This document shows positions 9,219-17,460 of a stretch of DNA of 64,000 nt, one piece after another. A program made the translations under genes and the position numbers. Source of the stretch: Altererythrobacter sp. TH136 (GTDB lineage: Bacteria > Pseudomonadota > Alphaproteobacteria > Sphingomonadales > Sphingomonadaceae); contig NZ_CP041409.1 in NCBI RefSeq assembly GCF_007065885.1, positions 186,001-250,000 on the forward strand, in the 5' to 3' direction. The notes beneath the pieces are model-generated. The model worked only from the letters and a program-made list of their open reading frames with translations. It ran no database searches and was not told the DNA's origin. Positions within the stretch are counted from its first letter, which is position 1; each line of letters begins with the position of its first letter.

Positions 9219-10634
9219 TCACCTGAGGCGGGCCAGCAGGTCTCGCGCAAACTCGGTCAAAGTGTCATCCCGCGCGCCCATGATCGCGATCCGGTCGCCG
9301 TCGCGCGCAATGGCCGCGATGCGATCGGCCACCGCCGCACGCTCTGCGATGTATTCGGCGGAGCGGCCCGCCGCAGAGATCGCGGCGACCAAATCTTGCG
9401 ATCCGCCGCTGCGGTCCACCGTGCCGCCGAAGTAGACCGGGTCGCAGATGATCGTCACGTCATTGGGTCCAAGCTCTCGTGCAAAGGTGTCAGCGAGTTC
9501 AAGCCCCATCTGTCGCAATGGGCCATAACCGTGGGGCTGAAAGAACGCGATCACTCGCCCGGAATGTTGCTTCAGCGTACGCAAGGTCGCGGCGCACTTC
9601 TCGGGGTTGTGTCCAAAGTCGTCGATCACGGTAATGCCGCCCGGACTCGTGCCGATCACATCGAACCGGCGAGCCAGCCCCCTGAACGAAGTAAGCGCCG
9701 CGACGGCCTCGCTTGGCGCGACCCCCGCCGCGGCCGCACCGGCAATGGCCGCGAGCGCGTTCGCCAAGTTATGCCGTCCCGGCATCGCCAGACTTAGCCG
9801 GTGCGCGGACCCGTCACTGCCATCGGTCACCACCGCACTCAGGCCTGACATTCCGTAGTCGGCTGAACCTGGTTCTACCGAGATCCTTGCCGAGGGGTCT
9901 GAGACGCTAAAAGTGATCGCGTCCAATCCCTGCGCGAGAGCCTTCACCTCCGGATCATCGAGGTTGACCGCGCAGGTCGCCGATGCGCGCAGAAAGTCAG
10001 CGAACAAAAGGCGCAACTCATCCATGCTCTTGTGGTCAAGGCTGACGTTGAGCAGCACCCCCACCGCCGGCCGATACAGCGCGATCGATCCGTCGCTCTC
10101 GTCTACTTCGCTGACGTATAGCTCGGACCCACCGACATGCGCGCTGGCGAAGGAGTTCTCCGCCGAGGCGAAGTTCTTCATCACCGCCCCGTTCATGATG
10201 GTCGGCGCTCGCCCCGCGGAATGAAGAATCCAGCCCAGCATGGCGGTGACGGTGCTCTTGCCGCTGGTGCCCGCGATCGCGACCGATGCCGGCGCGGCAT
10301 TGAACAGCGCTGAATTAAGCTCGGCACGGGTCATGCGGTCGCAGCCGAGTGCGCGCGCCCTGACGATCTCAGGGACCGTATCCTCGACCGCCGCGCTGGC
10401 GACCACGACCTGATCCGGGCTGGTGACGCCGCTGCCGTCTTGCGGAAAAAGCGTGAAACCGTGATCCGCCAGCCACGCGAACTTGTCCGGTGTCCGGCCC
10501 TGATCCCGGCTGCGGTCGGACCCTGCCACTGTGCCGCCGAGACCCTGGACGATCTGCGCCAGCGGCAGCATTCCCGATCCGCCGATACCGCAGAAGAACC
10601 AGGGGCGGGCGGATGGCTTGAGCGGTGTATCCAT
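9219..10634 (-). CDS. Mur ligase family protein, MurC/Mpl-like
   Basis: An ATP-dependent amide ligase of the Mur family that would join an amino acid or peptide to UDP-MurNAc. The 471-aa protein has an N-terminal nucleotide-binding domain with GIGGSGMLPLAQ (the GIGGxGM motif of MurC), a P-loop AGTSGKSTVTAM, EVDESDGSI and the C-terminal FRGLARRFDVIG region. The usual MurC P-loop is AGTHGKTT; here His is replaced by Ser. Because it diverges from an LD-carboxypeptidase gene and lies away from any dcw cluster, a recycling role like Mpl is more likely than the essential MurC role. Start ATG at 10634; an upstream in-frame ATG (10667) adds 11 unconvincing residues. Confidence 0.8.
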   Translation of the reverse strand: MDTPLKPSARPWFFCGIGGSGMLPLAQIVQGLGGTVAGSDRSRDQGRTPDKFAWLADHGFTLFPQDGSGVTSPDQVVVASAAVEDTVPEIVRARALGCDRMTRAELNSALFNAAPASVAIAGTSGKSTVTAMLGWILHSAGRAPTIMNGAVMKNFASAENSFASAHVGGSELYVSEVDESDGSIALYRPAVGVLLNVSLDHKSMDELRLLFADFLRASATCAVNLDDPEVKALAQGLDAITFSVSDPSARISVEPGSADYGMSGLSAVVTDGSDGSAHRLSLAMPGRHNLANALAAIAGAAAAGVAPSEAVAALTSFRGLARRFDVIGTSPGGITVIDDFGHNPEKCAATLRTLKQHSGRVIAFFQPHGYGPLRQMGLELADTFARELGPNDVTIICDPVYFGGTVDRSGGSQDLVAAISAAGRSAEYIAERAAVADRIAAIARDGDRIAIMGARDDTLTEFARDLLARLR

Positions 10635-10696
10635 GATGTGCCCCGGTGCGTAGTCGGGGATGCACAACTTGTGAAGCGGCTGCTAGGCCTGCAGCA

Positions 10697-11524
10697 ATGA
10701 CCCGCATCGCCATCTGCGCCCCGGCCACCCCGATCACCCGCGACATGGCCGAAAAGGTCACCGCGCTTGCCGCCGCCGAGTTTCCGGGCCTGACGCTCGA
10801 TTTCCACGATCAGTGCTTTGCTGCCGCAGGACACTTTGCCGGGCCGGATGACCAGCGCCTTGCAGCCCTGATCGAAAGCGCCAACGATCCCCGTGCGGAT
10901 GCGGTGTGGTTTGCGCGCGGGGGCTATGGCTCCAATCGCATCGCGCTTCCGGCGATCGCGGGAATGAATGAGGCAGCGGCGCGCAAGTCCTTTGTCGGCT
11001 TTTCCGACTGCGGGTTCGTGCTGGCTGGGTTGTACAAGGCTGGCATTGGTCGTCCGGTACACGGGCCGATGGTCGGAAACGTCGCCTCGGCCGGGGGCGA
11101 GGAGGCGATCCGCCGGGCGCTGGCGTGGTTTGCGGGCGACGATCGGACGCTGGAGCCGGGCCTGGATGAGCGGCCCTCGGTCGCCTTCAACCTCATCACC
11201 CTGACAGCGCTGACCGGCACTCCGCTGATGCCGGATCTTACGGGGCACGTGGTGATCGTCGAGGAGGTGGCCGAGCATCTTTATGCGATCGACCGGCTGT
11301 TTTTCCACCTGGTCGCTCATTTGCACGGGGTGGCCGGCCTGCGGTTGGGAATGGTGACCGCGGTACCCGAAAACGATCGGCCGTTCGGTAGCGAGGCAGA
11401 GGATATCGCGCGCTACTGGTGTGCTTCCGCCGATATTCCGTACCTCGGCCGCGCCGAGGTCGGGCACCATCCGGCGAACCGGATCGTCCCCTTCGGTCTT
11501 GCCGCGAGTGCCCACCGCGCATAG
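10697..11524 (+). CDS. ldcA: LD-carboxypeptidase (S66 family)
   Basis: Cytoplasmic serine peptidase that removes the terminal D-Ala from the L,D bond of the tetrapeptide during peptidoglycan recycling. The 275-aa length and motifs fit LdcA: the N-terminal ICAPATPIT, the nucleophile Ser79 in ARGGYGSNRI, the Glu in VIVEEVAEHLYAID and the His in EVGHHPANR, giving the Ser-Glu-His triad of the family. The start ATG at 10697 is preferred over an upstream open extension because the protein family begins near MTRIAICAPA. It is divergent from the Mur ligase (62 bp apart). Confidence 0.9.
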   Translation: MTRIAICAPATPITRDMAEKVTALAAAEFPGLTLDFHDQCFAAAGHFAGPDDQRLAALIESANDPRADAVWFARGGYGSNRIALPAIAGMNEAAARKSFVGFSDCGFVLAGLYKAGIGRPVHGPMVGNVASAGGEEAIRRALAWFAGDDRTLEPGLDERPSVAFNLITLTALTGTPLMPDLTGHVVIVEEVAEHLYAIDRLFFHLVAHLHGVAGLRLGMVTAVPENDRPFGSEAEDIARYWCASADIPYLGRAEVGHHPANRIVPFGLAASAHRA

Positions 11525-11548
11525 TCGCACCGGCCAGAGGAGATCACG

Positions 11549-12487
11549 ATGAGAGCGTTCGTCTTTCCGGGGCAAGGCAGCCAGAAAGTAGGCATGGGCA
11601 CCGAACTGGCGCAGTCGAGCCAGATCGCGCGCGAGGTGTTCGAGGAGGTCGACGACGCGCTCGGCCAGAAGCTGTTCGCCATCATGTCGGACGGTCCCGA
11701 AGACCAGCTGACCCTGACCGAAAACGCTCAGCCCGCGATCATGGCGCACGCCATCGCGGTCCTGCGGGTGCTTGAAAAGGAAGGCGGAATCACGCTGACC
11801 CAGGCGGCCGATTGCGTCGCGGGGCATAGCTTGGGCGAATACACCGCGCTGTGTTCGGTGGGCGCGTTCTCGCTCGCCGATACGGCCCGGCTGCTGAAGC
11901 TGCGCGGGCAGGCTATGCAGGCGGCGGTGCCCGTAGGGGTGGGGGCGATGTGCGCCTTGCTGGGCGCCGATCTGGACAAGGCGCAGGCACTCGCCGAGGC
12001 GGCCGCCGAGGGGCAGGTCTGCCAGGTCGCCAACGACAACGACCCAACGCAGGTGGTGCTGTCCGGGCATCGCGAGGCGATCGAGCGGGCCGTCGCGATG
12101 GTGAAAGACCACGGCATCAAGCGGGGGGTGCTGCTGCCGGTTTCAGCGCCGTTCCACTGTGATCTGATGCAGCCGGCGGCGGACGCGATGGCCGAGGCGC
12201 TTGCAAAAGTGCCGCCTCAGGCTTTCCGGCTGCCCGTTTATGCCAACGTCCTTGCCGCACAAGTGATTGAACCTGACCAGGAGCGGAGCCTGCTGGTCGA
12301 ACAGGTATGCGGCCGCGTCCGCTGGCGTGAAAGCGTGCTGGCGATGCGGGAAGCGGGGGTCGAAGAGTTCGTGGAGCTCGGCGGCAAGGTGCTCGGCCCG
12401 ATGATCGGGCGGATCGATCCGGACGCCAAGGTCACCAGCGTGGTGACGATGGCCGACATCGAGGCATTGGCGAAGGAGATCGGATGA
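11549..12487 (+). CDS. fabD: Malonyl CoA-acyl carrier protein transacylase
   Basis: Transfers malonyl from CoA to ACP to supply fatty-acid elongation. The 312-aa protein begins MRAFVFPGQGSQKVGMG, carries the catalytic Ser94 in AGHSLGEY, an Arg in LRGQAMQ and the His in SAPFHCDLM. A strong GAGGAG site precedes the ATG. The stop codon region overlaps the fabG start by 4 bp (ATGA), so the two are translationally coupled. Confidence 0.97.
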   Translation: MRAFVFPGQGSQKVGMGTELAQSSQIAREVFEEVDDALGQKLFAIMSDGPEDQLTLTENAQPAIMAHAIAVLRVLEKEGGITLTQAADCVAGHSLGEYTALCSVGAFSLADTARLLKLRGQAMQAAVPVGVGAMCALLGADLDKAQALAEAAAEGQVCQVANDNDPTQVVLSGHREAIERAVAMVKDHGIKRGVLLPVSAPFHCDLMQPAADAMAEALAKVPPQAFRLPVYANVLAAQVIEPDQERSLLVEQVCGRVRWRESVLAMREAGVEEFVELGGKVLGPMIGRIDPDAKVTSVVTMADIEALAKEIG

Positions 12488-13239
12488 TGTTCAACCTTGA
12501 AGGGATGACGGCGCTGGTCACCGGAGCCAGCGGTGGGATCGGATCGGCGATCGCGCGGAGCCTGTCACGCCAGGGCGCGCGGCTGGCGCTGTCGGGTTCC
12601 AACAGTGCGAAGCTGCGCGCGTTTCGCGAGGAACTGATCGCCGAATCGCACCTCGATCATGTCGAGATCACCTGCGACCTGTCGAACACCACGCAGGTCG
12701 AGGAACTGATCCCGGCGGCGATCGACACCTTCGGCAAGCTCGACATCCTGGTCAACAATGCGGGCATTACCCGCGACAACTTGACCATGCGGATGAAGGA
12801 TGACGAGTGGGACCAGGTGATCCGGATCAATCTGGAGGCCGCGTTCCGGCTGATGCGCGCATCGTGCAAGCCGATGATGAAGGCGCGGTTCGGGCGGATC
12901 GTCACCATCACCAGCGTCGTCGGCGCGACCGGCAATCCGGGCCAGGCCAATTACGCTGCGGCCAAGGGCGGGCTGACCGCGATGTCCAAGGCGCTGGCGC
13001 AGGAAGTCGCCAGCCGGGGCATCACCGTCAACTGCGTGGCCCCCGGCTTCATCCGCACCGCCATGACCGACCAGCTGCCCGATGCGCAGAAGGAAGCGCT
13101 CAACGGCCGCATCCCGATAGGCCGGATGGGGGAGGGCGAGGACATCGGCGCCGCGGTCGCATATCTCGCCAGTCGCGAGGCCGGCTATGTCACCGGGCAG
13201 ACGCTTCACGTCAACGGCGGCATGGCGATGCTGTCGTAG
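12484..13239 (+). CDS. fabG: 3-oxoacyl-[acyl-carrier-protein] reductase
   Basis: NADPH-dependent reduction of 3-oxoacyl-ACP in the fatty acid elongation cycle. A 251-aa classical SDR with TGASGGIG, NNAGITRDNL, the catalytic serine in TITSVVG, YAAAK, and the C-terminal GQTLHVNGGMAML. The context, coupled directly to fabD, supports the FabG assignment over the many other SDRs. Two ATGs in tandem (12484 and 12487) are equally usable. Confidence 0.95.
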   Translation: MMFNLEGMTALVTGASGGIGSAIARSLSRQGARLALSGSNSAKLRAFREELIAESHLDHVEITCDLSNTTQVEELIPAAIDTFGKLDILVNNAGITRDNLTMRMKDDEWDQVIRINLEAAFRLMRASCKPMMKARFGRIVTITSVVGATGNPGQANYAAAKGGLTAMSKALAQEVASRGITVNCVAPGFIRTAMTDQLPDAQKEALNGRIPIGRMGEGEDIGAAVAYLASREAGYVTGQTLHVNGGMAMLS

Positions 13240-13381
13240 CGGCTTATCCCCAAGGGAATCGGCCAGAGGGGCTCAGGGCGCGGGCTTGATCCTTGCCCAC
13301 AGCCACCTCCCCGCTAAGGATATCCGGGCAATTTCCGGCGCCCGCGTTCGTAGGGCGCGTGAGGGGTAAGAGTAGGATCCG

Positions 13382-14509
13382 ATGAAAGCCACGATCGAAC
13401 GCGCGACGCTGCTGCGCTGCCTGTCCCACGTGCAATCGGTGGTGGAGCGCCGCAACACGATCCCGATCCTGTCGAACGTGCTGCTCGACGCCTCCGACGG
13501 CGGCACGCTGAAAGTCATGGCGACGGACCTTGACCTGCAGGTGGTGGAGAATATGGCCGCCGCCAGCGTCGAACAGTCCGGCGCGATCACCGTATCGGCG
13601 CACCTGTTGTTCGATATCGCGCGCAAGCTGCAGGAAGGCAGCCAGGTCAGCCTGGAGACGGCCGAGAACCGGATGACGGTGAAGGCGGGGCGCAGCCGGT
13701 TCTCGCTGCCGACCCTCCCGCGCGACGATTTCCCGGTGATCGTCGAAGGCGACCTGCCGACCAGCTTCGAACTGCCGGCCAAGACGCTGGCCGAACTGAT
13801 CGACCGTACGCGCTTTGCGATCTCGACCGAAGAAACGCGGTATTATCTCAACGGCATTTTCCTGCATGTCTCGGACGACGAGCAGCCGGTGCTGAAGGCC
13901 GCCGCGACCGACGGCCACCGCCTGGCCCGCTTCACCATCCCCCGGCCCGATGGCGCGGAAGGGATGCCTGACGTGATCGTGCCGCGCAAAGCCGTGGCCG
14001 AACTGCGCAAGCTGCTGGAGGAAGCGCTGGACGGCAATGTCCAGATCGACCTGTCCGCGAGCAAGATCCGCTTCACCCTGGGCGGCGAAGGCGGAGTGGT
14101 GCTGACCAGCAAGCTGATCGACGGCACGTTCCCGGATTACAGTCGGGTGATCCCGACCGGGAATGACAAGCTGCTGAAGCTCGACCCGAAAAGCTTCTAC
14201 GCCGGCGTGGACCGGGTGGCGACCATCGCCACCGAAAAGACCCGCGCGGTCAAGATGGGTCTGGAGAACGACAAGGTCACGCTGTCGGTCACCTCACCCG
14301 ACAACGGCACCGCGGCCGAGGAAGTCCCGGCTGACTACCGTTCCGACGGGATGGAGATCGGGTTCAACGCCAATTACCTGAAGGACATCCTCCACCAGAT
14401 CGACGGCGACACGGTGGAACTGCACCTCGCAGACCCGGGCGCGCCCACGCTGATCCGTCAGGACGAGAACAGCCCCGCGCTGTACGTGCTGATGCCGATG
14501 CGGGTGTGA
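13382..14509 (+). CDS. dnaN: DNA polymerase III subunit beta (sliding clamp)
   Basis: Ring-shaped processivity clamp. A 375-aa protein with the three-domain clamp repeat; the N-terminal region reads MKATIERATLLRCLSHVQSVVERR and the C terminus ends in the conserved hydrophobic-pocket strand YVLMPMRV. The gene is next to fabD-fabG and not to dnaA, as is common in this order. AGGA lies 8 bases before the ATG. A perfect GC-rich hairpin follows at 14531. Confidence 0.97.
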   Translation: MKATIERATLLRCLSHVQSVVERRNTIPILSNVLLDASDGGTLKVMATDLDLQVVENMAAASVEQSGAITVSAHLLFDIARKLQEGSQVSLETAENRMTVKAGRSRFSLPTLPRDDFPVIVEGDLPTSFELPAKTLAELIDRTRFAISTEETRYYLNGIFLHVSDDEQPVLKAAATDGHRLARFTIPRPDGAEGMPDVIVPRKAVAELRKLLEEALDGNVQIDLSASKIRFTLGGEGGVVLTSKLIDGTFPDYSRVIPTGNDKLLKLDPKSFYAGVDRVATIATEKTRAVKMGLENDKVTLSVTSPDNGTAAEEVPADYRSDGMEIGFNANYLKDILHQIDGDTVELHLADPGAPTLIRQDENSPALYVLMPMRV

Positions 14510-14530
14510 TGACGCGCTGAGACGCCGCGT

Positions 14531-14552
14531 GGCCCCAGCGCCCGCTGGGGCC
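14531..14552 (+). terminator. GC-rich hairpin after dnaN
   Basis: A perfect 9-bp inverted repeat, GGCCCCAGC with loop GCCC and GCTGGGGCC, 21 bp after the dnaN stop. There is no T run, so it may act as a pause or mRNA-stabilising hairpin and not a classical intrinsic terminator. Confidence 0.45.
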
Positions 14553-14581
14553 TCGTGCCGGCAGGCGAGGTGTTTGGGCAC

Positions 14582-14610
14582 GAAATCCCAGCTTCCGCCG
14601 GGATGACGGC
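14582..14610. repeat. Copy of a dispersed VIPAEAGI-type intergenic palindrome
   Basis: The sequence GAAATCCCAGC...GCCGGGATGACGGC between two convergent genes contains ATCCC/GGGAT arms. Read on the minus strand it translates to AVIPAEAGIS, the familiar signature of a repetitive intergenic element found scattered in many proteobacterial genomes. Only this one copy is seen in the window. Confidence 0.55.
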
Positions 14611-14612
14611 TG

Positions 14613-15626
14613 TCAGATTCTCACGGCGATCTTGCCGAAGTGCTTGTTGGCGATTTGGTGCCGGAACGCGTCGGCTAGGTCCGCCAGTTCGAACGTGTCG
14701 CTGATCACCGGCTTGATGCCGTTCGCTTCCAATGCCGCGATCAGGCCGAGCTGTTGGGCGCGGCTGCCGACGGTCAGGCCCTGCACGGTCAGGTTCTTGG
14801 AAAAGAGCAGCGCCGTCTGCACCGGGCCGGCCACGCCGGTCAGCACGCCCAGCAGGGCGATGTGTCCGCCGACCCGCGCCGCCAGCATCGACTGGTCGAG
14901 GGTGCCGGGGCCGCCGACCTCGACCACGGTGTCCACCCCGCGGCCGCCGGTCAGTTGCATCGCGAGCGGGCCCCAAGCGGGCGTTTCCTTGTAGTTGATC
15001 AGTTCGTCGGCGCCGAGATCGCGCAGCCGCTCCAGCTTCTCGCCGCTTGAGCTGGTGGCGATCACGCGGGCCCCGGCAGCCTTGGCGAGCTGAAGCGCGA
15101 ACACCGACACGCCTCCGCTGCCCTGGACCAGCACGGTATCGCCGGGCTTGGTCTGCGTGTCGACGAACAGCGCGCGCCAGGCGGTGAGGCCGGCACAGGT
15201 CAGGGTGGCCGCCTCGGCCGCGGTATAGCCGGCGGGCGCGCGGGTGAACCACGATGCGGGGCGGGTGACCACTTCGCGCGCGTAGCCGTCGGTGCTGTCA
15301 CCCGGCACCATCCGCTGCGCGGCGTAGGGCACGTCGCGCCCGTCCTGCCAGCCAGGGAAAAACAGGCTGAGCGCGATGTCTCCGACCGCAAAGCCGGTGT
15401 CGTCGCCCCCTACCGCGATCACTTCACCCGCGCCATCCGACATCGGCACGCGGCCCTGCGGCGCGGGGATCATGCCCGAAACCACCGCGAGATCGTGGAA
15501 GTTGAGCGAACTGGCCCGCAGGCGCACGGTGATCTCGCCCGGTCCCGGCTCGGGTGCGTCGGGAAGATCGGTCAGCGTGAGGGCGTCGAGCGTGGAGGGC
15601 GCGGCGCCCGTGACGATTCCCTTCAT
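14613..15626 (-). CDS. Zinc-binding-type (MDR) NAD(P)-dependent alcohol dehydrogenase / quinone reductase
   Basis: A 337-aa medium-chain dehydrogenase/reductase. An N-terminal GroES-like domain (LRASSLNFHDLAVVSG) is followed by a Rossmann domain with VQGSGGVSVFALQLAKAAGA. The structural-zinc cysteine cluster and the usual catalytic Cys/His pair are not evident, which fits a zinc-independent quinone-oxidoreductase-like member. The ATG at 15626 overlaps the stop of the preceding deacylase gene by 4 bp, so they are translationally coupled. Substrate unknown. Confidence 0.82.
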   Translation of the reverse strand: MKGIVTGAAPSTLDALTLTDLPDAPEPGPGEITVRLRASSLNFHDLAVVSGMIPAPQGRVPMSDGAGEVIAVGGDDTGFAVGDIALSLFFPGWQDGRDVPYAAQRMVPGDSTDGYAREVVTRPASWFTRAPAGYTAAEAATLTCAGLTAWRALFVDTQTKPGDTVLVQGSGGVSVFALQLAKAAGARVIATSSSGEKLERLRDLGADELINYKETPAWGPLAMQLTGGRGVDTVVEVGGPGTLDQSMLAARVGGHIALLGVLTGVAGPVQTALLFSKNLTVQGLTVGSRAQQLGLIAALEANGIKPVISDTFELADLADAFRHQIANKHFGKIAVRI

Positions 15627-17392
15627 TCGGCGGCTTCCGCCAGCGCGGCGCGCTGCGGCCCGCGGATAAGACCGCCGGGTGCTTCCCCGGTCCACACGCC
15701 TTCGCGGAAGGTCACCCGTCCGTTCTTGATCGTGCAGACGTATCCTTCCGCCTTCTGTAGCAGCCGCTTGCCGCCCGCCGGCAGGTCGAACGCAAGCCAC
15801 GGCTTGCCGAGCTTGAGCCGCTCCATGTCGATCACGTTGAGATCGGCCAGATAGCCGGGCGCGATCACCCCCCGGTCCTCCAGCCCGTACAGCCGCGCGG
15901 TATCGAGGCACTGGCGTTTTACGGCGTGTTCGATGCTGAGCCGGCCATTTGGACGATCTTTGGCCCGCTTGCGATCGCGCACCCAGTGCTGGAGCATGAA
16001 CGTGGGGCTGGCCGCATCGCAGATCGTGCCGCAGTGCGCCCCGCCATCGGACAGCGAGTTCACCGTGTCATCCGCCGCCTGCAGCTCTTCCAGGAAGTCG
16101 AGATTACCGTCAGCGTAATTGAGCAAGGGCAAATAGATGAACCCCTTGCCGTCGTCCCGGCACAGCAGGTCGTAGGCGTATTCTTCCGGGGTGGTCCCGG
16201 CCGCCGCGGCGCGGGTGGCGATGCTGGCATCGGCTTGCGGCTCATAATCGAAATCGGGATCCATCTCGAACTGCATGGTCCAACCGCCGGTGACGACCAT
16301 GATCAGGCCGATGATGTCCTGGTTGACCTCGCTGAAGTCATTTTCCTCAGCCAGCAGCCGCGCCTTGAACGCGGGATCGAGCAGCCGGGCCTTTTGCTCG
16401 TCCCACGGCAGGTCGGCGATCGCCTGCCAGCTTGGCTTCAGGCGGAACGGGTGCACCGTGCCCTGCCATGCCATCACGATGCCGTTGCCGCGCAGCGCGA
16501 TCTGGGCGACGATGTTGGCGCCGTTGTCGTTTTCCGCGCGCATGGTGGCGATCTGTTCTTCGAGTGGCAGTTCCTTGGCGATCGATTGCAGCGCGGCGAA
16601 GGTGACCGGCAGCCCCGTCTCGCGGCTGAGTTGGCCCATCCAGCCGAATTCGTCCCACTCGCGCATCATGTCGCTGGCCATCTCGAACACGCCGTGACCA
16701 GCACGGCCCATGGCGCGGCCGATGCCGACCAGTTCCTCCGCGGTGGCGGTGGTGCCGGGAACGACCTCCCCGTCGATCGAGCGATGGAGCACGGTGCGCG
16801 AGGTGGAGAAGCCGAGCGCGCCGGCGCGGACGCCTTCCTCGACGATCTTGCCCATCGCCTCGATGTCTTCGGCCGTGGGCACGGCGCCCGGCCTTTCGCG
16901 GTCGCCCAGCACATAAGCACGCACCGCGCCGTGCGGCACGTGGGTGCCGACATCGACCGTGCGGGGCAGTTCCTCCAGCGCGTCGAGGTATTCGGGGAAG
17001 GACTCCCAGTTCCATTTCATCCCTTCGGCGAGCGCGGTGCCGGGGATGTCCTCCACCCCCTCCATCAGGCCGATCAGCCAGTTGTGACGATCGGGATGCG
17101 CGGGGGCGAAGCCGACACCGCAGTTGCCCATCACCACCGTCGTCACCCCGTGCCAGCTGGACGGCGCCATCTCCTGGTCCCAGGTCGCCTGCCCATCGTA
17201 ATGCGTGTGGATGTCGACGAAGCCGGGCGTGACGATCATCCCGTCCGCGGCGATCTCCTCCGCCGCGTCCCCGTGCACCGTGCCGACCTGCGCGATCAGC
17301 CCGTTCTTGATCGCGATGTCGCCGGTGAAGCGGTCATGGCCGGTGCCATCGACGATGGTGCCGCCGCGGATGATCAGGTCGAATGTGGGCAT
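15623..17392 (-). CDS. N-acyl-D-amino-acid deacylase / amidohydrolase family protein
   Basis: A 589-aa metal-dependent amidohydrolase of the D-aminoacylase type, which would remove acyl groups from N-acyl-D-amino acids or related amides. It starts MPTFDLIIRGGTIVDGTGHD, has the metal-binding FVDIHTHYDGQATWD and the late HAVKRQCLDTARLYGLEDRG region with PGYLADLNVID. GAGAGGAGC precedes the ATG at 17392. It is translationally coupled to the downstream oxidoreductase and lies 68 bp after the ferredoxin reductase gene. Exact substrate not predictable. Confidence 0.85.
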   Translation of the reverse strand: MPTFDLIIRGGTIVDGTGHDRFTGDIAIKNGLIAQVGTVHGDAAEEIAADGMIVTPGFVDIHTHYDGQATWDQEMAPSSWHGVTTVVMGNCGVGFAPAHPDRHNWLIGLMEGVEDIPGTALAEGMKWNWESFPEYLDALEELPRTVDVGTHVPHGAVRAYVLGDRERPGAVPTAEDIEAMGKIVEEGVRAGALGFSTSRTVLHRSIDGEVVPGTTATAEELVGIGRAMGRAGHGVFEMASDMMREWDEFGWMGQLSRETGLPVTFAALQSIAKELPLEEQIATMRAENDNGANIVAQIALRGNGIVMAWQGTVHPFRLKPSWQAIADLPWDEQKARLLDPAFKARLLAEENDFSEVNQDIIGLIMVVTGGWTMQFEMDPDFDYEPQADASIATRAAAAGTTPEEYAYDLLCRDDGKGFIYLPLLNYADGNLDFLEELQAADDTVNSLSDGGAHCGTICDAASPTFMLQHWVRDRKRAKDRPNGRLSIEHAVKRQCLDTARLYGLEDRGVIAPGYLADLNVIDMERLKLGKPWLAFDLPAGGKRLLQKAEGYVCTIKNGRVTFREGVWTGEAPGGLIRGPQRAALAEAAE

Positions 17393-17460
17393 GTTTGTGC
17401 TCCTCTCTCCGGAGCGGACGGTCTCATATTGCAACTGGTGAGTCCAGCGCCCTGACGGGC

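Noticed and set aside
13240-13381. DnaA boxes upstream of dnaN (TTATCCCCA, TTGCCCACA)
   Set aside because: Each differs from the TTATCCACA consensus and there is no AT-rich unwinding region or dnaA, so an origin is not supported.
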